From Podospora comata (Eukaryota > Ascomycota > Sordariomycetes > Sordariales > Podosporaceae): a stretch of 64,000 bases of DNA. The notes beneath the pieces were generated by a model. That model saw only the letters and a program-made list of their open reading frames with translations. It did not search any database and was not told the origin of the DNA. The stretch covers positions 1,922,001-1,986,000 of the forward strand of contig CP071496.1 in the NCBI GenBank assembly GCA_017354895.1, given 5' to 3'. Both the position numbers and the translations under genes were made by a program. Of the stretch, positions 10,578-22,854 are shown piece after piece. Position 1 is the first letter of the stretch; each line of letters starts with the position of its first letter.

Positions 10578-12845
10578 TGGACTGTCGATCTTGGGTCTGA
10601 AGTGGGACGGTTGGGTTCGACAAGCTTGAATTACAATCGAAATCCTATGGCAGGAACTATCAAGAGATGTGCCAGAGACGGCAACAGTATTATAGGACTG
10701 AGCAACCAGCCATTTCACAACTCAGGAGAGCGGCCTCAATCCACCAAGCGGGATTTCGCCATGTCACACTTGCAACCTACATCCAACCCATTCCTGATTT
10801 GGGCAAGAAAGGGTCAAGTTTACAATTCCATTCACATCACCATCACATCACCACCGACACTACTGTATCAAAAACGGCACAGCCACCCGAGATTATGTAC
10901 CCCCTATGAGTTCTGGAGCGGCTGGTGCTCATGCTTGTACTGTTTACAGCATGCGTAGCCGAGAAAGCAACTTGTTGGTCTAGTGGGGGAAAGATCAAGC
11001 GGGAGCTCGTCTCTTGAGACCACCACCTCCTCCAAGACCAAGCTCTGTGCCGAGCATCCAGTTTTTGGGTTCCACGGTACAAGCTCCGAGCTCTAGCCTA
11101 GGCCCTCAGAATATTCCATGGACGGGCCATGAAGTCACTTGACAAGGTGACATCGGGACCAAAGCGCCACTACACCAGAGTCCCCCGTCGCCGTTGGCTG
11201 GTAGAATGTTTCAACCGGGCGGAAGCCGGAAACCCCTAACGGTTAATGCACCACCATCTAGCAAGATCTCCGCTTCACCAGTTACAGTTGCCACCTTCTC
11301 CAGATGCTGCCTGGACGTATACTACAGAGAGCAATTGAACAACAGCTAAATACTCGAGCTTCCCGGCCAAAACTTCAACCTGGACTGAACACGAACAACT
11401 GTATTTTTATATAGCAATCCTTCATGATCTCTCGCGCAGGGCCAGTGTTAGACTTGGGCCAAGGAGCAAACCCCACGATTGCACGGATCTCCCGTCTTGT
11501 CGCAGCACCCTGCAGAGAACCCCTGTCTCCAGGGGTTCCTTGCCAAGCGGTCAGTGCCTGAACTCCTCTCTTTCGGCTCTTGTTGCCCCAACTCTGGGGT
11601 GAGAGGGCAGGTTTTGGCGACTTGCCTAAAGCAGCTCAACGATGGTTCCAGTGAACGACCAAATCAGCGTCCATTGGGCGTTTTGAGAAAGATGATGACC
11701 GGCACAGAGTTGCCAGAGTTGCACCCAAGAGTTGCACCGTCTCCTTGGAGATCTGCGGCTCTCGAGTGTTTGCGATTGCACTGCCACGCCACAGATTCGG
11801 CAGCATACCGAGACATCTTGGACTCTTGACATCTTGAAAAAAATGCCCGAGTGTCACTCTTAATCTTGAACGCTTCAACAGTCGCCAGGAGAAGGTGGAA
11901 CCTGTTTCACACCATCTTCTGTTCCCTTCTTCGAACAAAACAATGCTCCCTTCCTCTGGCTATCACTGGCTATCACTGGCTACCAGTAATCAGATCTAGG
12001 CTCTTCGACGACTCCTCTCTGCGAGTCCGTTTTAGGTTTTTGCCAAGCTCAAACCGAGGCTTCAGTTTGAGCTTGACCATTGCTACACAGACATGGCCTC
12101 CCTGTCTCCCTTGTTTGGCTCCAGATGCTCATCGAGAGGACTACGACTTGGTTTCCAGCTGAAGTCTAGGCTGGATTGCTTGGTGCAACGATCAGCTTGA
12201 GCCAGAGTCTCACGGTCGTCAGAAACCTGGGAGCGACAGTTGCATGGACTCGTTCATCCCAGCTATCTTTGATCACAGAGCCAGTCCATTGGTTCGTGTC
12301 TTGGCCTTCTTGTCTGTGACAGACTTGGGCGTGGATGCCCATGTCGCCTTTCGGTTCTTTGGCTGCTGCTCTCTCGGGGCATGAGTCGCGGCAGATCTTG
12401 CCGTGGTGTTACCCCATTGATCCACGGTGCGGTCTTGGAAATCGTACTTACTAAAGAGCAACGGCAGTATCTCGAACTCGGATTCTGGACTCTTGGCTCT
12501 TTTCCCACCCTTGTCACGTCTTTTGGTCCTCAGGAGGACATAAGTCTTTCTTTCTATCGCTACCGCTTTTTGTTTACTTTTTCTCTCTTCTCCTTCTTTC
12601 TCTTCTCCTTCTTTCTCTTCTTTTTGCATCGTCGTCGCCTCAACCCGGTGATGGTGCATTTCGCGCCCAACCCGCCCCTTTTCCTTTCCTAGTCTCCTTT
12701 CTCTTCTTCTCAACTGCCGGGCGGTTTCTTCTACGTACACTCTTGATTTCATCTTCTCTTTGGGATAGACCTGGAGTCGTTCTGTCTTTAACACACGAGG
12801 TACTGGTATACCGAAACCGCTTGACGCGGAAAAAAAATAAGAAAA
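10578..12845. other. Divergent intergenic region between CDF and ZIP genes
   Basis: About 2.3 kb separating two metal-transport genes that point away from each other, so it holds both promoters. A long CT-rich tract at about 12540-12620 fits the 5' leader of the ZIP gene. Open frames here (for example 12273-12938 minus) are shadows without domain content. No tRNA or repeat gene was recognised. Confidence 0.5.
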
Positions 12846-14401
12846 ATGGATGAAAAGCCGCAGTGTGGGAGCGGCGAGGAGGTCGGAGAGTATGACCTCC
12901 CGCTCCACGTCGCGGGTCTTTGTAAGTACTGTGTCCAAGTGAGATTTAACGGATGCATAGGCTGACTTGTCTTCCAGTCATGGTGCTGGCTGCCTCGATC
13001 TTTGGTGCCGGTTTCCCAGTGGTGGCCAAGAAGGTAAAGTGGGTGAAGGTGCCTACCTCGGTGTTCTTCGCTTGCAAGCATTTTGGTACTGGTGTTCTGA
13101 TCGCCACAGCGTTCGTTCATGTAAGTGGTTCTGTGGCCTCATGGAAATAGCGTTTTCTGACAGACCACAGCTTCTCCCTGTTGCGTTCGGTAACCTGACA
13201 GACCCATGTCTTCCGGATTTGTTCACCACTCAGTATCCCGCCATGCCTGGTGTCATCATGATGGGATCGATGTTCTGTCTTTTTGTTCTGGAGATGTATC
13301 TCAATGCCAAGATGGGGGGCCATTCCCACGGAGGTGCGATGGGATTCGAGGCTTCTGGGCCGGCCCTTCCACAGCCAGAGTCCAAGCCGGCCTACCAACA
13401 CACACACGCTCCCGACCACAAGAGAGCTCCGTCTCGCCCGCCGAGATACACCGCTTACAGCGAGTTCGAGATTGAGGATATGGACTACGAGAAGAGAATG
13501 GCGCAGAAGCTGTACGGTGAGAAGATGAACACCTACCCGCGCAGCGACAACCCCTTTGACGACATCAACGAACTGGAGGTTCGCTCCGAGATGCCGCCTT
13601 GGTTTGTGGTCTTTTACGAGCAGTATGTCCGCCAGCGGTTGGAGATGGTCAACATGATCAAGTCGAGCCATGCGGCCCTGAGAAAGGAACAACAACATCA
13701 ATACGCCGAAGCTGAGAAACGCATGAGCATGCTTGCGCCTCCCCCTTCCCTTGCCGATTCCCCGTATATCGATGTCGAGACTGGCAAGCCTGTTGATCCG
13801 GCCGTGTTCAAGAAGATGTCGATGAATATTACCTTGTTGGAGGGCGGTATCTTGTTTCATTCGGTCTTTGTCGGTATGACCATCAGCATCACCATCGACG
13901 GCTTTGTTATTCTCCTGGTCGCTATCCTGTTCCACCAGATGTTTGAGGGTCTCGGTCTTGGTTCCAGAATTGCTGCTGTCCCCTACAAGCAGGGCAGTCT
14001 TAGGCCTTGGATGCTGGTGCTTGCTTTTGGTTGCACTTGCCCGATTGGGCAGGCTATTGGCTTGATGGTGAAGGATTCATATGATCCCAACAGTGCATTC
14101 GGGTTGATTATTGTTGGTGTTTTCAATGCCATGTGAGTGCCGTTGTTTCCAAGTAGCATTTCGAACACTAACCCGCATACCGTAGCTCGTCTGGTCTTCT
14201 TTTGTACGCTTCTCTTGTCGATCTGTTGGCTGAGGATTTCTTGTCCGAGGAGGCGGACAGGACCTTGACCAAGAAGCAGAAGAGGGACGCCTTCTTGTGG
14301 GTTTTACTGGGAGGTAAGAAATCAGAGCATATTCTCATTTCTTGTTTGATGCTGACTGTCTTGTAGCTGCCGGCATGTCCGTTGTCGGTGCATTTGCCTA
14401 A
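12846..14401 (+). CDS. ZIP family divalent metal transporter (447 aa)
   Basis: ZIP proteins bring Zn2+ or related metals into the cytosol. Five exons: 12846-12921, 12978-13120, 13171-14132, 14186-14313 and 14367-14401; all four introns (50-56 bp) keep the frame. TM1-TM2 carry GAGFPVVAKK and HFGTGVLIATAFVHLLPVA. Near residue 130 is a short His-rich loop (GGHSHGG). A cytosolic loop of about 130 residues has a charged DMDYEKRM segment. TM4 and TM5 carry the family's metal site, EGGILFHSVFVGM and FHQMFEGLGLGSR. The final exon codes only 11 residues ending VVGAFA, with the C-terminus at the membrane as usual for ZIPs. Substrate (Zn, Mn or Fe) and membrane cannot be settled from sequence. The neighbouring divergent Mn-type CDF suggests shared metal homeostasis. 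Confidence 0.92.
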
Positions 14402-15644
14402 ACGAACACGCAGAACCAGCGAGACAGTGTATGATAAGACCACGACCGACCCACGATGTCATGACCACAACGAAATCAGAGTAAGGAAGAGGGGATGAAA
14501 TAGAAATGGCGCCTGACACGAAAGACATTCCTTATCAATTTCCTCGAATATCAGCTTTTGTGCCGGGCACACACATACACGACCAGAAAAAGACGAGGTT
14601 TCCGCCGACTTTTACCGATCGCATCATCATTGATGAGAAGGCCAGACCACACCAAATCACCTACCTACCAAACACACCCACCACCCACGCTACCATATCA
14701 CTACCAGAAAAAAACAACAACAAGGGATGAGGATTCACAGGGCAAACGAATGATACCAAAGTGTGACTAATATTATATATACTCTCATTAATCTTTTACT
14801 ACAGCAATAGTCACTTTGACGGAGGGGCGCATTATATACCATTTGTCTTGTAATCATTCCTTTTTTTCTTTTTTTTTTCTTTTGGGCCGAGCCCCCTCTC
14901 TTCTTTTTTTTTTTAGCGCTGAAGAAGGGAAAAAGGGGAGGGGGGAAATCAAAGTCAATTTCTTGGTTCAGTGGAAATCATTTTTGGTGTTTTGAGCCTA
15001 TGACTACTATATCTTGTATCACTATTATGGTTGCCATTTTTGGTTGGGGGTGGATAGATGGATAGGGGAGGTTCTGATCCTGTGGAAGTTGGGCGTTTAT
15101 ATCATCTAAGCGGACATTGGGCGTTTGAAATTTGAACGGGAAGTGAGGACTTGACTGGAGGGATGTAGTGTATGATTAAACAATTGACTGCTTGTATACA
15201 TAGATTTGGCAGACAAAGGGGGTCAAAACTGGGTGAGGTGGTTGGGAACAACCCCTGAGATGGAAAGAGGAGCTGCTTGCATCGAGGAAACAATGTGGTG
15301 AGTCTGTTTATCCAATCCGGTCAACTGTGGGAACAACAAAGACTTGGTTGGGCGGTAGGAGCGAGAAACAAAGGGTGGGTGGTGGAGGGTCGGGCAATGT
15401 TGACATACCGGATTAGGAATCCTTACTCGAAGACAAAGAACAAAGCATTTTCTCTTCTCACCTCTCTGACTACTATCACATATTTCAGTTGTTTTCAACA
15501 CAACACCACAAGCTATTTTTTCTTACCAGGGCTCCTCTTGTTGATTTCAGCTTGAATCTTGGCTTCAGTGTTTACCCCCAGGCGGTTTACCATCAAACCA
15601 CGACATCACCAACCACCCCCCTGCTCCCCCCACAAACCCTCAAG
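14402..15644. other. Intergenic, ZIP 3' region and leader of the kinase-like gene
   Basis: Contains T/C homopolymer tracts at about 14860-14915. Nothing else supportable is seen. Confidence 0.5.
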
Positions 15645-17196
15645 ATGCCCCCCCACAAAATCATCAGCGCCCCCACCCGGGAATCCCTCCTGTCCCTCCC
15701 CTCCCCGGACTACACCCTCATCAAATCCCTCGGCAACGACCGCTTCCTCCTCCGCCGCAACAACGACGGCCTCCCCCTGCTGGGCCACTACTGGACAGAA
15801 TACTACCAACCCAGCACCTCCCCCGTCCACACCCTCGTCCAGCGCGGCGCCGGCGCCGGCGCCGCCGCAGTGCTCAACCACGAAAACTTGGTTTCCTTGC
15901 GCGGCGAGGCCGCGAACTGGGTTCCCCTGAAAGTCAACGGTAAGCCCGTCCAAGCCAAGCAGGTCCTCCTTTTATGGGACTGGTGCGATGGTGGAAGTCT
16001 AGAACAATTCTTGGAACAGAGCGAGAAGGAGATTGATATCTCCGAGGTGCAGAACGGGGGGGAGTTCATGCCTGAGAGTTTCTGCTGGCATGTTCTCACC
16101 AGTGTTCTCAGGGCGTTGCAGTGGTTGCATCAGGGGATTAGGGAGACGTATGGGGTTGTGGAGCTGGACAGGGAGGGGTATGGGATGGGATATGTGGAAC
16201 ATCCGGGGCAGAGGGGGAGGGCGGGGAGGCTGAGGGTTGTCAATCGGATGACGCTTCCGACCCCGGAAAAGGGGGAGAAAGGGGGGTGGAAGAGGGCGAG
16301 GAGGGATGATGATTGGTTTCCTGTTTTGCATAGGGATATCAGGGCTAGCAAGATTTTTCTTCAGCACCCTCTCGGCACGGAGACGTACGGGATGGTCAAG
16401 CTGGGGGATTTGAGGTATTGTGCTGTTAGCGGGACGGTGGTCAGTGAGGGGGGGTTTGGGTTGGATAAGGTTCCTGTTGTGGCGCCGGAGAGGGTGCAGG
16501 AGTTGGGGAGGTATGTTGAGAAGGATGGGGGGGCGTACATCAATGGGATTGGGGAGCTGAGGAAGAGGATGGTGGGGTGGTGGAAGGATGCGGCAACGGT
16601 TGATAAGGTATGTTTTTTTTTCTTTTGACTTGATGTTCGGAATGGAGAAGGTGGGGAGGGGGGGGGGGGACGTGGGGTTAACAAGATGACAGACTGAAAG
16701 ACCATACACCGTCGGCAACGACCTCTTTTCTGTAGGAGCGATCCTCTACCACATGATGATGGGCACACAGATGGTCAACCCTGAAGAGTGTCCTGTCAAA
16801 GGTTGCGGGTGCATCCATTTGTTCGATGGTCCTGAGAAGGATGAGGAAGCTGAGAAGCTTCCGGGCTGTACCGATGGGTGTCCTCGGCCGGATACCGACA
16901 TCAGACGATGCTTCAACAACACCGGCTACACGACTGAGCTCAAGCAGGTCGTGGGTGCGTTGTTGAGGTGCAACCGGGAGGTGACTTGGTCGGCGAGCGA
17001 GGCTATGGAGGCGGCGTGGAAGGGGTATGAAACGTGGACTCGCACGACCGAGGATGGACAGGCGTATCGGGATATTTATGAGGATATTCTGTTCAGGAGG
17101 CAGAACCAGGAGAGGATCAATGGCGAGGTGCCTGAGTGGACGAATAATATGGCTTATCAGGTCAGGAGAAGCCTCAACCCAAATGTGGCTATCTAA
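15645..17196 (+). CDS. Protein kinase-like protein, probable pseudokinase (488 aa)
   Basis: Two exons, 15645-16607 and 16693-17196. The 85-bp intron ends at GACAG, so the join reads VDKTERPYTVGNDLF. The first in-frame ATG is 15645. The C-lobe of a kinase fold is clear: a helix near residue 150 (LTSVLRALQWLHQG), HRDIRASKI near 228, VKLGDLRYCA, VAPER near 280 (APE motif) and NDLFSVGAILYHMM (the F-helix Asp motif). Catalytic motifs are altered: HRD is followed by IRASK rather than xKxxN, the DFG position reads DLR, and no glycine loop or VAIK lysine is obvious. An insert of about 55 residues separates the E helix from HRD. After the kinase part come a cysteine-rich stretch (PVKGCGC, CTDGC) and a charged tail. 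I infer a non-catalytic or very divergent kinase. Coding composition is C-rich before about 16000 and G-rich after. Confidence 0.75.
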
Positions 17197-18175
17197 ATTT
17201 TCTTGGGTTTGTCTTTTTGTTTGGGTAGGGTTCAATGGAATGGGAGAGGGTGAGGGGAGTAGGGAGTCAGTCGATCATTTGCTTGCTTGGAATCAGAATT
17301 CTGTCTTTGTTGAAAATACACAGTCATAAAAAAACAAGCAAAAAGCTCACCGGCCAACCTTTCTCGTTTCTATGTTGAGAAGGGTGACTCGGCTACGAAA
17401 AACCCGTGGGTTTTGCTCCGGATAGGATTCGATCGAGAAGGCTGTTGGACCCAATCCTTCAATTGGGAGCAACTCCAGTACACTTACCACTGGACCAGAG
17501 GGCCAGATGGATAGGGTACTGGGGTTGTTGAAACGTGGTCCTGACAGCTGGTATGAGTACTGAAGGACCCGTTGCTCGTGCCTTGCTTGTGCCAAACCTG
17601 TTATACTTGGATGAGTTGGAGGTCCGAAATCCATCGTTATCATCTATCGAGGCTCATGTCACTGTGAGCCATCAAGCTTGTGACCAGTCAGGAGTGAAGC
17701 AGCACTGTGACAGTGTGATCTCCCCTGGTGATCACCAGATGTAAGTGGCCAGGGTTAGGGTAACGCAGCCTCTTCCCAAAACATCACCAGCACCCGTTGC
17801 CACGGAGCTTGCCAACAGCACACCTTCAAAACTCTAAACGAACCTTCCAATGCCGTCATAAAAAACGGGTTTCTCTCCCAGCTGCCCGATTTTGTTTGCG
17901 CAGCTCCGATCACAAAGAAGGCCAACCAACACCTTGTTTCGATCAATGACAACTCTGCTGGTTGAGGTTGAGTGGAGTCAAAGACGTCATGACCATGGCG
18001 ATGAGCCGACTCGCCCCTTTCACGCTGGCGGCAGTCTGTCCCAATGCCTCGGTTTAGCAGCGTTTGTCAGGAACGACTTCGAACAAGTATAAGAACCGTT
18101 CCCGTAGTTTTTCTCTAGAGCGGTTTTAAAACCCACCCCTGGAATTACAACTCACTCAACTGCATACATTTCAAA
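17197..18175. other. Intergenic with a tRNA-Gln-like remnant
   Basis: At about 17405-17510 the minus strand shows a D-arm/A-box resembling tRNA-Gln (GGTCCAGTGGTAAGT) and a B-box-like TCGAATCC. The anticodon loop is shortened and the acceptor ends do not pair, so it looks decayed rather than functional. Nothing else is supportable. The last 200 bp form the ADH promoter and leader. Confidence 0.3.
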
Positions 18176-19258
18176 ATGGGCTACCCCGAAACTTTCACCG
18201 GGTTCTGCGTCGACTCCCCCAAGACGTGGAACCAATACCACCTCGCCAACCTCAAGCCCAAGCCCTTCGGCGACAACGACGTCGACGTCGAGATCGAATG
18301 CTGCGGCGTCTGCGGCTCCGACGTCCACACGGTAACCGGCGGCTGGGGTGAATTCGAAGGCCCCCTCTGCGTCGGCCACGAGGTCGTCGGGAAGGCCGTC
18401 AACGTCGGCAAGGCCGTAAAGGGCATCAAGAAGGGCGACCGCGTTGGTGTCGGCGCTCAGGTCTGGTCCTGCCTCAAGTGTGACGTCTGCAAGTCCAAAA
18501 ACGAAAACTACTGCCCTCACATGGTCGACACCTACAACGCCAAGTACGAGGATGGCAGTGACGCTCATGGAGGCTGGGCGAATTACATCCGGGCGCATGA
18601 GTATTTCACTTTCAAGATCCCAGATGAGATCCCCTCTGCCGAGGCTGCACCACTGCTCTGCGCCGGTATCACGACTTACTCACCGCTTGTGAGGGCGGAT
18701 ATTGGCCCTGGGAAGGTGGTGGGTGTTATTGGTATCGGTGGCTTGGGTCATTTAGCACTGCAGTGGGCAAAGGCTCTTGGTGCTGAGACTTATGCTCTCA
18801 CTCACTCGGCTCACAAGGTTGATGATGCGAAGAAGCTCGGAGCCAAGGACGTCGTTGTCACCACGGAGGAGGGCTGGGCGGATAAGAACAAGTTCAAGTT
18901 CGACATGCTGTTGAACTGCGCTGATGCGACGCACAAGTTCAACATGGCGGATTACTTTGGCACGCTCAAGGTTGGTGGGGAGTTTCACATGGTGGGCATT
19001 CCCAACGAGCCGCTTCCTGAGATGACTGCGATGGCGTTTGTGCAGAACGGTGTGAAGCTTACGGGAAGCCACTTGGGCAACCATCAGGAGATGGATGCCA
19101 TGCTCAAGCTGGCGGCGGAGAAGGGTGTCAGGCCGGTTGTCCAGACGGTTCAGATTTCGGAGGAGGGATGCAAGGAGGTTGTGGAAAAGGTCAAGGAGGG
19201 TAATGTCAAGTACCGGTTTACTCTGACGGGCTTCGACAAGGCGTTTGCGGGGAAATAG
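18176..19258 (+). CDS. Zinc-dependent alcohol dehydrogenase, ADH6/cinnamyl-type (360 aa)
   Basis: A medium-chain dehydrogenase that would reduce aldehydes to alcohols with NADPH in the cytosol. Single exon; the ATG follows an A-rich leader. Catalytic-zinc ligands appear in CGVCGSDVH and GHEVVG; structural-zinc cysteines in CLKCDVCKSKNENYC. The Rossmann nucleotide motif is GIGGLGHLALQ near residue 185. The length is standard for the family, and the overall pattern (YCPHMVDTYN, GGWANYIRAHEYF) fits yeast ADH6/ADH7-like enzymes acting on cinnamyl and aliphatic aldehydes. The NADP preference is a family inference. Third positions are almost all C in the first 350 bases, suggesting good expression, and become more G-rich later. 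Confidence 0.92.
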   Translation: MGYPETFTGFCVDSPKTWNQYHLANLKPKPFGDNDVDVEIECCGVCGSDVHTVTGGWGEFEGPLCVGHEVVGKAVNVGKAVKGIKKGDRVGVGAQVWSCLKCDVCKSKNENYCPHMVDTYNAKYEDGSDAHGGWANYIRAHEYFTFKIPDEIPSAEAAPLLCAGITTYSPLVRADIGPGKVVGVIGIGGLGHLALQWAKALGAETYALTHSAHKVDDAKKLGAKDVVVTTEEGWADKNKFKFDMLLNCADATHKFNMADYFGTLKVGGEFHMVGIPNEPLPEMTAMAFVQNGVKLTGSHLGNHQEMDAMLKLAAEKGVRPVVQTVQISEEGCKEVVEKVKEGNVKYRFTLTGFDKAFAGK

Positions 19259-19965
19259 GTGGTGGACAGAGAGAGTGAAGAGCAATCGTATCTATAGTGT
19301 AGCAGTAGATAGTAGAACGAACGACTTGCAACCGTGAAAGATGAATTACTATGATTGGTCAATTGTTGGCCCGCCATGTCTTTACCCCCTCTTTGCCCTC
19401 CAAAGTATATGTGAGTGTTGGCGAGTACAATGAAAGAAAGCTGTTGGCCATATACTATGGACGATTGCATAGTAGAAACACTATGTTCATTATTGATGAC
19501 GTATGTATGCGCTGGAATGCAGATCTATGGGTGCGATGGCGCTTCCAGAAAAACAAAAGCGGGGTCTGGTCAAGAACCGGGAATAGCGACAGGGATTCTG
19601 TGCCGGGTCCACGCAGGCGGGATGCGTGGAGATGGCCCGGGCGTCTAACCAGGGTGTAGCCCACACCAAAGGGTTGCAATCAGCTTTGACGACAGGTGAA
19701 TTTGATCTCTTCAACTGTTCATCTTCAGCTTGTTTGCGCCCAGCGCGTGCCTATACGGCTCTTTCGTCAAAAGATCTAGACGTCCTGGTCCTGTCTCTGT
19801 TGACCTTGCGCACCCACAACAGCTTGACGTATGCACGGATCTGCCAAAAACAAGCCAATATTTTTAGTCGCGATCGAATGAGTACGCGCCGCGTTCAAAA
19901 TACAGAGTCCCCCGCTGTGCGCGGCTACAGACGCCCAGGTGACAGCAGCAAGCAGCGCAGCAAGC
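19259..19965. other. Intergenic, ADH 3' region and next promoter
   Basis: No gene is supported. Open frames on both strands lack ATG starts or domains. Confidence 0.5.
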
Positions 19966-22150
19966 ATGGACGACCTGTCGAGGATGTCGGACGTGGAAAG
20001 CGATTTTGCCATCATGGACGCTACTCCCTCGACCAACAGGAGACGGCCAGGGATGGTAGGGGCAGCAGCAACAACAGAAAGCAGAGAAGGTCCAAGTGCC
20101 TTTCGGTCCCCCTTATCCAAGTCCAGGTCCTTATCGGACGGTGGAGGCGCGCCCAAACTCTCACCTTCGCCTTGCATAGTCGAGGCCAGCCGCCGGCAGA
20201 GCCAAGACGACATTGCCATACGCGACAAAGACACCGACATTACAGCCCTCCGACTGCCGCCGTCAACTCCCATCCGAGCTGGGTTCCCCACGAGAGGCCT
20301 TTCTCTCCAGATGGCCCCGACTGAACCATCCTCACCGGCCCCTCAGCCGCAAGCTGCTGGCTACGTCAAGCAGGCCCCGCTCTCGCCCAAATTGGACCAT
20401 TCACACATCTATGCCTCACCCACCAACATTCTGCCGCGTCGATCTCGCGGCCTTGACTTTTCCCGCGCCGCCACGAGCCTGCATCACTCCACCCTCGCCA
20501 ACCAGGCCGATCCCGACTCTTCGCCCACCATCGGGTCCCGCGCCATGAACATTCCCAACCGGCGCAGTGGCGACCACGCCGGCGTCGACCATGCTGCCTC
20601 GTCTCACTGGGGCACCATGGGACACCACCACCAGGAGCGCATGCAGATCTCGAGCTCCCTCGGCAGCACTAACCATGTGCTGTCCGAAAGCTCGTCCGAC
20701 TCTGACGAGGATGACTACATGGACGAGGACATGGAGGAGGCCTACATCATGACACCCCAAGCTTCTAGGACGGGCATGGGTCACATGGCCGGGGGGCCAT
20801 CGGCGCCCGGATGGATGCCCGGGTCGCCAGCGGTCAGCAACTTTCTCAGCTTCCAACAACGCCAGCGACAACGCAAACAATCAACAAAAAAGAAAATGCG
20901 GGGACCTCTGGGACTGGGGTTTCACTCGCCCGCAGCCTCCGGCGCCATCTCCAAGTCGCCCCCCAACAACCTGATCAACTCCCGCGACCTGCCTCACACT
21001 AGGAGGGAGAGCATCAGCTGGGCTGCGAATCAGCTGCACATTTCGGGCAACGAGAGCGATGGACAGCTGGAGGGACTTGACAGCCCGTCACGGCCGAGCA
21101 TCGTACGACGGGCCGTGACGAGGAGGGGGAATCTTCTTGTGCGTTTTTGTTGCCTTGTTGACATCTGCGACCTTTGCTGACGATCATGCATAGCCGAAAA
21201 CAAAGGGTTTCGCCCGTATCCGCGCCGCCCTCGCTGAAGAGGGCGCTCCCATAGAAACCGAGTTCCGCCGCGAAGCCGAGGTGGTACGACAAGTCCGTGA
21301 AAGCGACATGGACCTCGAACCTCGACTGCCACCGGCCCCTTCGGCTGCGACGACAGCCTTGTCCAGCCCCAACCTCGACTCCCAAGTCCACCCTGACGAG
21401 ATGATGCCCGACGACGCCATGATGATCGAGGGACCGGTTGCGTCTCACAACCCGACCAACAACGCCCTCGGTCTCTCCCCGGCAACATTCAAGCAACAAG
21501 TGCTGAAAAACTCCAAGGGGAAGGTGTTTTGGGATACCTTCTCGGAAAGCAGCTCCAACGGCGGCGCGGGACCAAGGACAACCACCCCACCACCACCATC
21601 GTTTGTAACGAGGGCTTCGAGCTCGGGGGTGTCGTTGGATGATGTGAATATGGACTCGCCGAGCTCTAACTCGCAGAGTCAGAACCCGTTCGTGCTGCCT
21701 CTGACGACGGGGACGAGCAGCTCGGGGAACGGGACGCCGCACCAGCCTCCTGGGGGGGGCATGCCGAGCGCGGCCGAGATTACGAGACGGATTAATAGTA
21801 AGAGGAGGAGGGGGGATGATGATTTTAATGATCCGATCAGTATCAAGCGGAGGGCGGTGAGCCCGGGGATGAGCACGCACGGGAGCCCGGTCTTGCAGAG
21901 TCCGCTGCAGAGGGGTGGGGAGCAAGGGTGGGGGGCGTTGAGTTTGGGGCCTGCGATTACTACTACGGTGGGACAACAGGGGCAGGGGCAAGGGCAAGGG
22001 GGAGGAGGGTCGAGGCCAGGGAGTAGCGTTGGTGGTGGTGGCGAGGGTGGGAATAATGGGATGGCGGGGAGTAATAGTAAGAGGGGGAGGGTTGGGTTGC
22101 AGGGGATGGTGGATACTAACGATGGGATTACTAGGTTGAGTATTGAGTGA
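19966..22150 (+). CDS. Conserved-looking fungal protein, Ser/Pro-rich, probably nuclear (709 aa)
   Basis: Two exons, 19966-21138 and 21194-22150, flank a 55-bp intron at RRGNLL|PKTKGF. The first in-frame ATG reads MDDLSRMSDVESD. Most of the chain is disordered: Ser/Pro-rich with many SP sites, an acidic stretch (SSSDSDEDDYMDEDMEEAY, residues 245-265), then basic (RQRKQSTKKKMRGPLG). The only compact-looking part is around the splice junction, near residues 385-430 (KTKGFARIRAALAEEG, EFRREAEVVRQVRESD), predicted helical. Two bipartite nuclear-localisation-like stretches occur near the end (NSKRRRGDD, SIKRRAVSPG). The C-terminus is Gly/Gln-rich and ends TNDGITRLSIE. I cannot assign a family name. 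The SP sites and NLSs suggest a phosphoregulated nuclear or cell-cycle protein, which is inference. Confidence 0.8.
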
Positions 22151-22545
22151 GGGGAGGGAAGATGGGGAGCAAGCAAGCAAGCGGACGATTCACAGCAACG
22201 ACCGTCATCATCATCATCAACACATATGCTTTCTTTTTTGGTTTTGCGCAGGGGGAGTTTTTAAGCATTTGCATTTGGGGGTGTTGGGGAACCAACCGTG
22301 ACGACAAATGAACAATCATACCATATATGGGAAGGAGGGGGGGTTGGAACACACACAAAGCTATAAGCGCTACATGCTCATTTTCTTGGTCTACGGAGAG
22401 TTTTTTTTTTCCAAAAGGTGTTTAGGGCGTCGGAGCATAAGCATATAAATGCAGTGGGATGGGGATGGTGGTGGTGGTGCTGCTGGTGCTGGGCCAACAA
22501 AAGATTGGGTCGTATATAAATAATTTTGGGTATATAAAATATACA

Positions 22546-22577
<32 letters not shown>

Positions 22578-22854
22578 GGTTGAACATATCCAGCAGCAGA
22601 TTTGAGCTTTGTCTGAAAGATTCGTTTCGCAATTGGGATATATCTTTTAAAGAACAAAAGTAAAATAAAAAGGCCTTATTAAATAATTACTCGCTTTCCA
22701 CCGTTGGTGGTATAATTCCCCTTCCCTGTCTCACCAACATTTCCTCTCCGTGCCGGAAAAGTACTGCTGCTTTCCTCCCTTTTTTCCGTGCAGATGTATC
22801 CATCCTCATCATTATTTCACCACCCCTTTCCCCTCTCCCAGCTGTCCTAACCGC
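22151..22854. other. Convergent intergenic region
   Basis: Lies between 3' ends of the plus-strand 709-aa gene and the minus-strand repeat-bearing gene. Holds a CAA microsatellite at 22549-22577. No gene is seen. Confidence 0.6.
22549..22577. repeat. (CAA)n microsatellite
   Basis: About nine CAA units in the convergent 3' region. Confidence 0.9.

Noticed and set aside
12273-12938. 221-codon minus frame across the ZIP 5' leader
   Set aside because: Starts inside the ZIP gene's first intron and runs antisense to its CT-rich leader; low-complexity Lys/Glu content comes from the CT tract.
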